Source of the DNA: Treponema sp.
GTDB taxonomy: Bacteria; Spirochaetota; Spirochaetia; Treponematales; Treponemataceae
Assembly (NCBI GenBank): GCA_016293495.1
Contig: JAEDED010000009.1
Coordinates: forward strand, 26,435-90,434
DNA length: 64,000 nucleotides
Reading direction: 5' to 3'
Part shown: piece after piece, positions 45,323 through 52,480 of the stretch
Position numbering within the stretch: position 1 is the first letter of the stretch
Layout of the letters: each line of letters opens with the position of its first letter
Position numbers and translations under genes: made by a program
The notes under the pieces: generated by a model
Seen by the model: the letters and a program-made list of their open reading frames with translations, nothing else
Database searches by the model: none
What the model was told of the DNA's origin: nothing

Positions 45323-45661
45323 ATTTTTCTCCTTAGCCGGCTTTTCAGGGGGCTATTATTTAATGTTTTATTTAAGGCTTTCTGCCTTACACTTATGTAT
45401 ATAGCAATTGCCGTGCCAACTTTTTGTAAAAAATCACAGCTATCGAAAATTCCGTGCCAAAAAGTATGGAAAAAGGCTTAAGGCAGCAGGAAAAGACTCG
45501 TAGAACTTAAAAATTCCTTTAAAAAAGGGGAAATTTGTCAGGAATTGGATCATTATGATATGAGTAGATGTGTAATTTTGACACAGTGGTGTTAAATACT
45601 TGAAAATTCCGGGTATTTTTGTACAATTTGAGCGTGAGAAATTGAATTTCAGGGGAATAAA
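45323..45661. promoter_or_regulatory. Divergent region between hsp20 and the methyltransferase gene
   Basis: There is no gene here. It holds the hsp20 sigma-54 promoter and, for the forward gene, TTGAAA (45600-45605), 16 bases, TACAAT (45622-45627). No clear activator palindrome was found by eye. Confidence 0.6.
45402..45418 (-). promoter_or_regulatory. Sigma-54 (-24/-12) promoter of hsp20
   Basis: On the reverse strand the sequence reads TGGCACGGCAATTGCTA, an exact match to TGGCACG-N4-TTGCW. The invariant GG and GC are the correct distance apart. Transcription would start near 45392, leaving a leader of about 70 bases. A second TTGGCACGG (near 45455-45463) lacks a proper -12 element. Confidence 0.85.
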
Positions 45662-46357
45662 ATGGGTCGAATTGAAAAGATTAATTCCTATTACGAAAAA
45701 AACTTTGCAGAGCTTGAGAAACTTCACCAGATTTTGAATGAAGCAACTGCCAGCAATATTAACGCTGACAATTATAAGATTCTCGGCTGGGAAAGCCGAC
45801 AGGCTCAATATGCCAGATTTGCGGCCTTTGTTAAAAATGTCAATCTTGAAAAAAAATCAATTCTTGATGTCGGCTGCGGCCTTGGGGACCTTTTCCATTT
45901 TATAACCTGCGCGCTTAATAACACGATTTTTTATACCGGCATTGATATCTCTGAACGGATGATTGAGACTGCAAAATCACAGCTCGAGATTCTACGCCAA
46001 AACGGTCTTAAGCTTCCTGCCGGAAATAATTCTACTGTGGAATTTGAAAAACGCGATCTGTTTCAGGATAACTTTAAGGATTCTTATAACTGGATTTACG
46101 CGTCGGGAATTTTTAACCTCAATCTCGGGAATAACCTTGAGTTCCTTGAGAAAGCTTTTAAACAGTTTGTGGAACTTGGAACCGACGGTTTTGCCTGCTC
46201 AATGCTGAATGAACGTTCTACTGATAAAGAAGAGCCGTATTTTTATTATAAGCCTGAAGAGGTAAAGCTGCTTGCAGAAAAAGTCGGGGCTAAGACAATT
46301 CAGATTATTGATGATTATCTTGAAAATGATTTTACAATTATTGCCAGATTCTATTGA
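45662..46357 (+). CDS. Class I SAM-dependent methyltransferase
   Basis: The 231-residue protein has motif I SILDVGCGLGDLF (67-79), YTGIDISERMIETAK (motif post I/II) and WIYASGIFNLNLG. There is no substrate clue. AGGGGA precedes the ATG. The stop codon overlaps the -35 box of the following tRNA promoter. Confidence 0.85.
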   Translation: MGRIEKINSYYEKNFAELEKLHQILNEATASNINADNYKILGWESRQAQYARFAAFVKNVNLEKKSILDVGCGLGDLFHFITCALNNTIFYTGIDISERMIETAKSQLEILRQNGLKLPAGNNSTVEFEKRDLFQDNFKDSYNWIYASGIFNLNLGNNLEFLEKAFKQFVELGTDGFACSMLNERSTDKEEPYFYYKPEEVKLLAEKVGAKTIQIIDDYLENDFTIIARFY

Positions 46358-46382
46358 CATAATTTTTTGTATTCTATATATT
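46354..46382 (+). promoter_or_regulatory. tRNA-Gln promoter
   Basis: TTGACA (46354-46359), 17 bases, TATATT (46377-46382). The -35 overlaps the methyltransferase stop codon. Confidence 0.85.
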
Positions 46383-46394
46383 ATTACTACACAT

Positions 46395-46465
46395 TCCCCG
46401 ATTGTGTAATGGTAGCACTTCAGATTCTGGTTCTGACTGTGGGGGTTCGAATCCTCCTTGGGGAA
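46395..46465 (+). tRNA. tRNA-Gln (CTG)
   Basis: The acceptor TCCCCGA/TTGGGGA, anticodon loop TTCTGGT (CTG) and T arm GGGGGTTCGAATCCTCC fold normally. A hairpin with a T tract follows. Confidence 0.92.
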
Positions 46466-46467
46466 CT

Positions 46468-46496
46468 AAAAGGTTGCTGATTGGCAACCTTTTTTT
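46468..46496 (+). terminator. Terminator after tRNA-Gln
   Basis: AAAGGTTGC and GCAACCTTT form a 9-bp stem followed by T's. Confidence 0.85.
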
Positions 46497-46502
46497 GTTT
46501 CT

Positions 46503-46574
46503 GGTCCCTTCGTCTATCGGCTAGGACGTGACCCTCTCAAGGTCGAAAGACGGGTTCGATTCCCGTAGGGACCG
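46503..46574 (+). tRNA. tRNA-Glu (CTC)
   Basis: The acceptor GGTCCCT/AGGGACC, anticodon loop CTCTCAA (CTC) and T arm ACGGGTTCGATTCCCGT fold normally. The last 16 bases are repeated about 100 bases downstream. Confidence 0.92.
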
Positions 46575-46725
46575 TAACCCGCAGGGTTCGATGCTCACAA
46601 AAGCCTCTGGCTTTTGCCGTTAAATAATTACCATAAAGCAAACGGAATGCTTGCATTCCGTATTCCCGTAGGGACCGTAACCCGCAGGGTTCGATGCTTA
46701 CAAAAGTAATCGATGCTTACAAAAG
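46559..46725. repeat. Duplicated tRNA-Glu 3' end
   Basis: A 45-bp block that starts inside the T arm of tRNA-Glu (46559-46603) recurs at 46662-46706 with one mismatch. A third partial copy of its last 16 bases is at 46710-46725. Confidence 0.9.
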
Positions 46726-46756
46726 CTCTGAGTTTTTTTGACTCAGGGCTTTTTTT
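46725..46756 (+). terminator. Terminator after the tRNA-Glu region
   Basis: AGCTCTGAGT and ACTCAGGGCT pair with one wobble around a T-rich loop, followed by six T's. A smaller stem AAAAGCC/GGCTTTT is at 46599-46615. Confidence 0.85.
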
Positions 46757-46794
46757 GTCGAAAATTCCTTTTAATGAAAATTTAAATACTAAAC

Positions 46795-46822
46795 TTGCAT
46801 TTAAAAATAGTGGTGTTATAAT
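46795..46822 (+). promoter_or_regulatory. Promoter of the TetR-family gene
   Basis: TTGCAT (46795-46800), 16 bases, TATAAT (46817-46822). Confidence 0.75.
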
Positions 46823-46841
46823 TTAATAAAGAGAGTTTAAT

Positions 46842-47813
46842 ATGGAAAGTAGTAAAAAGACCTTGAAAGAAAGGCGTGCAGATTCTGACAGGCGAATTAT
46901 CGATTCTGCAATCAGAAACTTTGGAATCAGAGGCTATTCCAACTGTACGGTAAGTCATATTGCAAAAGATGCAAGAGTTACAAGCGGGCTTGTAATTCAG
47001 AGATTTGAATCTAAAGAAAATCTTTTGTATAAAGCATATGAAGATGCCTTGAGCTCTTATTATGCAGATGATGAATACGGTAAAAATATTTATCAATATT
47101 TTGAAAAAGTAATTAATAATATTAAAAACCTAAAAAAAACTTATCCAGAAAAATTTCAATTTTTGAAAACTGTAATTGCTACAGCCGATCTTCCTGAAAA
47201 CAACCTTCAAGTAAAAAGAAAGCTTTTTGAAGCGCGCAATATCTGCGGCTATCTTAATGATGCTCAGCAGAAGGGAATCATCGCAAAAGGTGATGTGTTC
47301 TATCTTTATCAGGTATTTCTAAGTCAGGTTTATTCGCAGATTGAAATCTGTGATAAGAACGGACTTGAGTATCCGGACAATTCCTTTTTTGTCCGGATAT
47401 TCCAGGTGAATGATGAAGATATGATGACCGCATTTAAAAAGAAAGAAGAAATTTTTAATGCGCTGCGCAAAGCTTATAAAAGACTGATTGCAATTTCAAT
47501 AGCGGATAATACTGCGTCTTTGCTGGAAGGAAATGAAGCGGAAATTCTTCAGCGAGGCAAGGATGCAAGAAAGACTATTGAGAAATCAATCATGGAACAG
47601 GTTGAGCCTTCAGACCAGCAGAAGATGTTTGATTTTTATAACTTCGATACTCTTGATGAGAGAATGGGAAATAAAAAAATCATCGTTAGAAATTGTGCGT
47701 TAAAAGGAAACAGAGAAGCTTTTGCATTGCTTGTTCCTATGAAAAGAGATGAAAAAGGGAGAATCATTGAAGTTCTTTTAGGACTTCAAATTGTAGAAGA
47801 GTCATATAAATAA
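46842..47813 (+). CDS. TetR-family regulator with long C-terminal domain
   Basis: The 323-residue protein has an N-terminal TetR helix-turn-helix: RIIDSAIRNFGIRGYSNCTV, SHIAKDARVTSGLVIQRFES and KENLLYKAY. A ligand-type helical region follows. The last 100 residues (from about EKSIMEQVEPSDQQKMFDFY) end in a region with FALLVPMKRDEKGRIIEVLL, like the tail of a PAS domain. The usual TetR length is about 200, so this is an unusual fusion. The ligand and targets are unknown. Confidence 0.82.
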   Translation: MESSKKTLKERRADSDRRIIDSAIRNFGIRGYSNCTVSHIAKDARVTSGLVIQRFESKENLLYKAYEDALSSYYADDEYGKNIYQYFEKVINNIKNLKKTYPEKFQFLKTVIATADLPENNLQVKRKLFEARNICGYLNDAQQKGIIAKGDVFYLYQVFLSQVYSQIEICDKNGLEYPDNSFFVRIFQVNDEDMMTAFKKKEEIFNALRKAYKRLIAISIADNTASLLEGNEAEILQRGKDARKTIEKSIMEQVEPSDQQKMFDFYNFDTLDERMGNKKIIVRNCALKGNREAFALLVPMKRDEKGRIIEVLLGLQIVEESYK

Positions 47814-48336
47814 AGTCAAGAAAATATAGGCAGGCATTAACTGGCAAGTAAGAACGATCCGGTTTATCAAAAATTATGGGAAAGTGAGTTTAGAAGTATC
47901 TAAAAATGTGATTGAAAGAAAATCTGTTTATAAGGGAAAAGAATTGTGTTCAGTATTGCGGTTACGAATACGGATGATCACTTGATGTCAATGCCGGTGA
48001 TAATTCCAGCAACAGCCGAAACGGCTACTTAACTAAAAATGTCAGTACCCGCTGGACTATGTCCATTAAAGACTGGGGACTGGCAGTAAATCAGTTTGCA
48101 ATATTATTTGACGGGCGTGTTCCCGGCTTTAATTAATCCCTGCCATTTACACAGAATTTATGACAGGGTCAATCCTAGGTTGAATATAGTCCTTTACCAT
48201 TGAATAAAAATCTCCAAACTATTATACTAACACATATACTTTTTAGTATATTTCGGGCCATACCTCCAAGTGTTCGGTTTGGCTATAGGAAATTATTAAA
48301 TTGTATTTTTTAAGGCTTAGAAGCCTTCAAAAATAC
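47814..48336. other. Gene-poor stretch between the TetR gene and the tRNA remnant
   Basis: There is no intact gene. It holds the coding remnant ending at 48136 and a hairpin AAGGCTTAGAAGCCTT-type (near 48311-48326). Confidence 0.6.
47978..48136 (+). pseudogene. Remnant of a protein-coding gene
   Basis: An open stretch without a proper start encodes VNAGDNSSNSRNGYLTKNV, then STRWTMSIKDWGLAVNQFAI and FDGRVPGFN before a TAA. It reads like real protein. The frame just upstream (IAVTNTDDHLMSMPVIIPA) is also protein-like but in another phase, suggesting a frameshifted and truncated gene. I cannot name the family. Confidence 0.35.
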
Positions 48337-48408
48337 GGGCCATTAGCTCAGCGGTTAGAGCAGAGGACTCATAATCCTTTGGTCCCCGGTTCAAATCGAG
48401 GGACCAAT
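48337..48408 (+). pseudogene. tRNA (CAT) with replaced 3' end; probable attachment site
   Basis: The 5' part is a good tRNA: GGGCCAT, TAGCTCAGCGGTTAGAGC, an anticodon arm with loop CTCATAA (CAT, for Met or Ile2), and the T loop GGTTCAAATC. From that point the sequence does not pair: the T stem CCCGG faces CGAGG, and the acceptor GGGCCAT faces GACCAAT. An alternative hairpin TGGTCCC/GGGACCA is formed. An integrase gene follows, so this is most simply a damaged tRNA integration site. Confidence 0.6.
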
Positions 48409-48410
48409 GA

Positions 48411-48441
48411 AATTTAGCACTTCGGGATAGGTGCTAAATCC
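48411..48441 (+). terminator. Hairpin before the integrase gene
   Basis: ATTTAGCAC and GTGCTAAAT form a perfect 9-bp stem with a 10-base loop; only a poor T tract follows. Confidence 0.5.
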
Positions 48442-48536
48442 TTATATTACAAGCATTTACAAATCTATCAAATCTATAGGTTTTGAAAATGTTAAGCGAA
48501 TGTTAAGTGCTTAACAAAAACACTATGGAGGCTTAG

Positions 48537-49718
48537 ATGGATTCAAATTATCACATCTTCAAAAAAACAATCAAAACAAACAAAAAGACTACTCACAAAT
48601 GGTATTATTTCTGGAATGATCCTGTTACGGGCAAAATGTATCAGCGTGTCTGTAAAGGATGCAAAACACAGGCAGAAGCTTATGCTTTTGTATCTGCCCT
48701 TCCACCATTATTCGTTGAAGAAAAAATCACAATTGCAAAAATTGCAGAGTGGATGTATGTTCCTGGCGGACCTCATCTTGAACGGCTGGCAAAGCTTGGA
48801 ATTGTTTATACTCCAGAAACAATAAATGGCAAACGATTTAAGTTAAATATCATTGTTGAACAATTTGGAAATCTGGAAATCCAGGATCTGACTATTCCAT
48901 TGGTTACAGATTACCTTACTGCTGATGGTCATTCTGGTAGCTGGAAAAATGAATTTCTTACGGTTATAGGAGAAGTTTATTCTAATGCACCATTTTGCGG
49001 TACGCCGTACGTTCCAATTCCCGCCTTTCCAAAATTCAGAAGAAACAGCAAAAAGAAAGATATATTCACAACTGAAGAACTGAATATATTCTTTAATGAA
49101 CGATTGTGGTTAGAACACAGCGAAACAAAGTATCAAAACTTTCCACAGTTTGATGAAGGCCACAAGGCAATGTATCTGCTTTTCCTTTGTTGTGTAAAAC
49201 TTGGTCTTCGGATTGGAGAAGGAATCGGAATCAGGACAAATCAGTTTCTTTTTGATGAAAGAGCTTTTGTTGTTGATGGATTCTGGAAGGCAAATCAGTT
49301 GTACAGAACAACTTATAATAAATGTGGATCTGAAGACGACAAAAAGATTCGTGTAGTTCCATTACCTGATGATCTTGCTAGAATTATGAAAAACTACATC
49401 AGTGATATGCAACTTGGTCCAGATGATTTTGTATTCCAGCGATATGGAAAACCAATCCGTAAATGGCTGGCAGAGCAATGGTTCAGAGATATTATTGGGA
49501 AGTCTGGAATTGAAGTTGGAAAACGAGTTTTTACACCCCACTCTTTACGCTACACATACATTACTCGTATGCGTCGAAATTTTGCAGGAGAAACCGTTCA
49601 GAAAATTGCAGGTCATAGTTCAATCAATATGACTGACCACTATACCAGAGCTGATATTTCTGGAATGGTTACTGCAATTCAGCCGGCTGCAGATGCTGCT
49701 AATGAGTTGTTTAAATAG
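48537..49718 (+). CDS. Tyrosine-type site-specific integrase
   Basis: The 393-residue recombinase shows R225 in VKLGLRIGEG, the H335-x-x-R338 box in TPHSLRYTYI, H360 in KIAGHSSI, and the nucleophile Y369 in MTDHYTRAD. An N-terminal SAM-like core-binding region lies around residues 60-150, after an AP2-like start (KWYYFWNDPVTGKMYQRV). GGAGG precedes the ATG. It lies next to the damaged tRNA(CAT), the standard layout for a tRNA-targeting element. The full catalytic set suggests it may be active. Confidence 0.93.
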   Translation: MDSNYHIFKKTIKTNKKTTHKWYYFWNDPVTGKMYQRVCKGCKTQAEAYAFVSALPPLFVEEKITIAKIAEWMYVPGGPHLERLAKLGIVYTPETINGKRFKLNIIVEQFGNLEIQDLTIPLVTDYLTADGHSGSWKNEFLTVIGEVYSNAPFCGTPYVPIPAFPKFRRNSKKKDIFTTEELNIFFNERLWLEHSETKYQNFPQFDEGHKAMYLLFLCCVKLGLRIGEGIGIRTNQFLFDERAFVVDGFWKANQLYRTTYNKCGSEDDKKIRVVPLPDDLARIMKNYISDMQLGPDDFVFQRYGKPIRKWLAEQWFRDIIGKSGIEVGKRVFTPHSLRYTYITRMRRNFAGETVQKIAGHSSINMTDHYTRADISGMVTAIQPAADAANELFK

Positions 49719-49737
49719 AGTATTGGAGTTTATTAAT

Positions 49738-49771
49738 CATGTCAAAAAAAATATATAGTTTTTGTGACATG
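49738..49771 (+). terminator. Possible integrase terminator
   Basis: CATGTCA and TGACATG flank A- and T-rich arms and make a stem of about 12 bp. Confidence 0.5.
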
Positions 49772-49790
49772 AACAAAATTGCAGAATGAG

Positions 49791-49900
49791 TTTTACGAAA
49801 ATTTATATTTTCGTAAAATTATATTTATTTTCCTAATTTGATATAAAATTTTCGTAATTTTTAAATTATTTTCGTAAAATCTATCTTATTTTCGTAAAAT
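49791..49900. promoter_or_regulatory. Five ATTTTCGTAAAAT operator-like repeats
   Basis: Copies of a 13-bp near-palindrome are at 49791-49802 (inverted, one end base off), 49807-49819, 49848-49860 (two mismatches), 49868-49880 and 49888-49900. The last three are spaced by exactly 20 bases, and the second is 41 bases before the third. They end 30 bases before the next ATG. Confidence 0.8.
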
Positions 49901-49930
49901 GTGATAATATTAACATATGGAGGATTAAAA

Positions 49931-51376
49931 ATGCTTGAAAAAGATCTGATTGACTTGATTAGCACTGTAGTGACTCGAAAAACAGAAACTCCAAATATTG
50001 AACTAAAAGCGGCGCGAAATGGTGAGCCTGAAAAACTTTATGATTCTCTTTCCAGTTTTTCAAATACTAAAGGCGGAGTAATAATTTTTGGTATTGATGA
50101 AAAAAAAGATTACGAAATCTGTGGTGTTAAAAATCCTGATATATTAGAAAAAAAGGTCGTTGAGCAGTCAAATGAAATGACACCTATAGTTCGACCTTTG
50201 ATTACTTTTTGCGAATATCAGGGGCAAACAATTATGGCTGCTGAGATTGCAGAATTAGATGTATTTTCAAAACCATGTTATTACACAGGAAAAGGTAAAT
50301 CAAAAGGTTCATATATCAGAGTTGGAGATGCTGATCTTCCAATGACTGAATATGAAATCTATAGTTACGAATCTTTCCGTCAGAAGAAAGAAGATGAACT
50401 GAGAACAAAGGAAAGAATTTCCAAAGATAGTTTTGATACCATTCAACTGGATGGATTTTTAGCAAAGGCCGTAACTGTAAAACCAAATTTAATAAATATT
50501 CCAAAAGATTCATTGATGAACTTGATCGGCTTTACGAATGAAAGCGGTTATCCAACGATATGTGGTTTAATGCTTTTTGGAAAATATCCGCAGATTGTTT
50601 CACCTAATCTTGATATTGTTGCAGTTAAAAATTCTGGAACCGAGTATGCAAAAGAAAATGATGATGGAATCAGGTTCATAGATAATAAACGACTTGACGG
50701 GACAATTCCTCAAATGTTGAATTCTGCATTACAGTTTGTTCAAAACAATATGAAGAAATCAACAGTTGTAGATTCAAATGGACAAAGAAAAGATGTTACG
50801 GAATATCCTGTAAAGGCTCTTCGTGAAATTATCTTGAATGCTTTAATCCATCGTGATTACAGTTATCTTACAGAAAATGATCCAATCAGAATTGAAATGT
50901 ATTCTGACAGAATCGAAATATCAAATCCAGGCGGTCTTTATGGCCGGTTAACTTTGGATGATCTTGGAAAAGCTCGTGCAGATGTTAGAAATCCGTTCAT
51001 AGCGTCTGCTTTAGAGATTCTTGAAACAACAGAAAACAGATATTCGGGAATCCCAACAATCCGTTCCGAAATGGAGAAAGCCGGGTTGTTGCCACCTAGA
51101 TTTGATGATGTGCGGGGAACTTTTAAGGTTACTCTTTATAATTCAAAGCAAAGTGACGTAATCAATTCTGATTTTGTGAATAGAATTAAAGAGTTTTGTA
51201 AAAAGCCAAGAACAAAAGAAGTTCTTGCAAAAGAATTTGGTTATGATGAAAAACATCCGGCTTATTTCATGAATAGTCTGGTGAAACCTTTAATTGACCA
51301 GGGAATACTTAACTTTACAATTCCAGAAAAACCTAAAAGTAAAAATCAGCGTATTATAACTGCTGAGTCAGAATAA
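49931..51376 (+). CDS. AlbA_2 / HATPase_c_4 ATP-binding regulator
   Basis: The start is the ATG at 49931 after GGAGG (481 residues). The N-terminal AlbA_2 (Schlafen-like) domain has ETPNIELKAARNGEPEKLYD and LSSFSNTKGGVIIFGIDE. The middle has the HATPase_c_4 pattern with ALREIILNALIHRDYSY and RIEISNPGGLYGRL. A short winged helix ends the protein (RTKEVLAKEFGYDEKHPAYF). Such proteins are common on mobile elements as putative regulators or defence-related ATPases; function is not established. The repeats upstream suggest autoregulation. Confidence 0.87.
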   Translation: MLEKDLIDLISTVVTRKTETPNIELKAARNGEPEKLYDSLSSFSNTKGGVIIFGIDEKKDYEICGVKNPDILEKKVVEQSNEMTPIVRPLITFCEYQGQTIMAAEIAELDVFSKPCYYTGKGKSKGSYIRVGDADLPMTEYEIYSYESFRQKKEDELRTKERISKDSFDTIQLDGFLAKAVTVKPNLINIPKDSLMNLIGFTNESGYPTICGLMLFGKYPQIVSPNLDIVAVKNSGTEYAKENDDGIRFIDNKRLDGTIPQMLNSALQFVQNNMKKSTVVDSNGQRKDVTEYPVKALREIILNALIHRDYSYLTENDPIRIEMYSDRIEISNPGGLYGRLTLDDLGKARADVRNPFIASALEILETTENRYSGIPTIRSEMEKAGLLPPRFDDVRGTFKVTLYNSKQSDVINSDFVNRIKEFCKKPRTKEVLAKEFGYDEKHPAYFMNSLVKPLIDQGILNFTIPEKPKSKNQRIITAESE

Positions 51377-51381
51377 ATAAT

Positions 51382-51411
51382 AAAACCTGTCGAATAACTC
51401 GGCAGGTTTTG
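51382..51411 (+). terminator. Terminator after the AlbA_2 gene
   Basis: AAAACCTG and CAGGTTTT bound a stem of about 10 bp, serving both strands. Confidence 0.75.
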
Positions 51412-51422
51412 TCATTTTAAAT

Positions 51423-51857
51423 CTATTTCTTTGAAATGTGTTCTAAATGTTCCAGTTCCATCAGCTTGTTTAGCATATCGCTAACGATTTTCTTTTTGTC
51501 ATCGCTGAGGTTGTAGAGGCAGTGAACGCTGTTTGCGTTTTCTCTAGCCGCTTTGAAAAGTACTGGATCAAAATCCTGAGGAAGTTTGTCATCTTGTCCA
51601 GTAAGAAGATACTGGATGTTTGTGTTCAAATTGTATGCCATTTGCTGGAAGAAATACATATCCAAACTGATACGGCCTTTTGCCCAGTTCTTTAATGCCT
51701 GGTACGAAATTGGAAATGAAATTTTATTTTCTGTATGAACAGTTTTGATTTCCTCTTCAGAAAGTCCATCTTTACCTGTGAGGGCTTTGTAGATTCTTTC
51801 TCTTACAGCTTCTCTTGAGTTTTCACCAAAGGTTTCTGTCTTTATAGTTGAACGACT
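51423..51857 (-). pseudogene. Helix-turn-helix repressor lacking a start codon
   Basis: The reverse strand is open from an in-frame stop at 51918 down to 51423, and protein-like from about 51848: TETFGENSREAVRERIYKAL, SYQALKNWAKGRISLDMYFF, QQMAYNLNTNIQYLLTGQ. This is an XRE/phage-repressor pattern. No ATG, GTG or TTG occurs before the TTG at 51665, which is already past the first helices. An ATA codon stands where a family-like ATG (before KTETFGEN) would be expected. Either the gene has lost its start or it uses a very unusual one. Confidence 0.6.
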
Positions 51858-52059
51858 TTTTTTCCCTCGTACCGAAGTAATGAAATGGGTAAAGATCAGC
51901 GATGCTGAATATCTTGATTACGCAAAGGAATGTGGAGTTTCTGTTGTTCCTGAAAAGTATATCAGGATGGCAAAAAAAGCAGGATGCAAGAATCTGGTGG
52001 AATATCGGAAATATGTGAAAAACCATTCTTATGGTAACGATTATGAAATCGACAGATAG
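51841..52059 (+). pseudogene. C-terminal fragment of a gene
   Basis: The forward strand reads FFPRTEVMKWVKISDAEYLD, then YAKECGVSVVPEKYIRMAKK and NLVEYRKYVKNHSYGND before a TAG. From the ATG at 51880 it could be a 59-residue protein, but there is no ribosome site and the frame stays open upstream, so it looks like the tail of a longer protein joined to the repressor remnant near 51850. Confidence 0.45.
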
Positions 52060-52120
52060 TTTTTTCTATATAACAGGATGATTTCGCAACTTTGCGAATC
52101 GCGTTTTTTGAAGAATTAGC

Positions 52121-52151
52121 GCCTCTGGAAGCACGGCTCCAGAGGCATTTT
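52121..52151 (+). terminator. Terminator-like hairpin
   Basis: GCCTCTGGA and TCCAGAGGC form a perfect 9-bp stem followed by ATTTTT. Confidence 0.75.
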
Positions 52152-52181
52152 TGTGCCCTGATTTCTGTCGTCATCAGTGCA

Positions 52182-52225
52182 CCCCACACTAAAGTTGACA
52201 CTGCGTATCAACGTTAGTTGTGGGG
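52182..52225. mobile_element. Insertion-sequence-end-like inverted repeat
   Basis: CCCCACACTAAAGTTGA and TCAACGTTAGTTGTGGGG form an imperfect inverted repeat (7, 3 and 5 paired bases). The CAACTTTAGTGTGGGG style recalls terminal repeats of insertion sequences, but no transposase is present. Confidence 0.4.
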
Positions 52226-52338
52226 CCCCAGCCCGTATCGACGGTCTATCTCTCTTACACAGTCACGCACAGCGGCCTGTGGGGAATTGGCTTTTGAAGA
52301 AGAAGTTCGCAAAGTTGCGAAAAAATAAATTTAGTTTT

Positions 52339-52390
52339 TTTACAAATCCTTTACAATCTCTACACATAGATTTAACAAAACTCCTATAAA
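52339..52390 (+). promoter_or_regulatory. Pho box and promoter of pstS
   Basis: Four 11-bp units, TTTACAaatcc, TTTACAatctc, TACACAtagat and TTAACAaaact (52339-52382), are followed after 2 bases by TATAAA (52385-52390). The 11-bp period is that of PhoB/PhoP binding sites. Confidence 0.85.
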
Positions 52391-52441
52391 TTATCCACTA
52401 AAGAATGATGTCTTTGAGAGGGCGTCATATTTATTAAACAC

Positions 52442-52463
52442 AGGTGCCTCTGACCGGGCACCT
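52442..52463 (+). promoter_or_regulatory. Leader hairpin of pstS
   Basis: AGGTGCC and GGCACCT form a perfect 7-bp stem that ends 7 bases before AAGGAG. It may protect or gate the mRNA. Confidence 0.5.
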
Positions 52464-52480
52464 TACACAAGGAGTTTAAA

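Larger units (their letters stand above)
52083..52321. repeat. 16-bp inverted repeats flanking an IS-like remnant
   Basis: TTCGCAACTTTGCGAA (52083-52098) and its exact reverse complement TTCGCAAAGTTGCGAA (52306-52321) flank about 207 bases without a gene. Each copy is itself a 7-bp stem. Confidence 0.65.

Noticed and set aside
45455..45463. Second sigma-54 promoter
   Set aside because: TTGGCACGG is present, but the -12 region reads TTTCG instead of TTGC, so it is not counted as a promoter.
49791..49900. Possible CRISPR array
   Set aside because: The repeats are 13 bp, partly inverted and A+T-rich, with spacers of 7 bp; no cas genes are near. Operator sites fit better.
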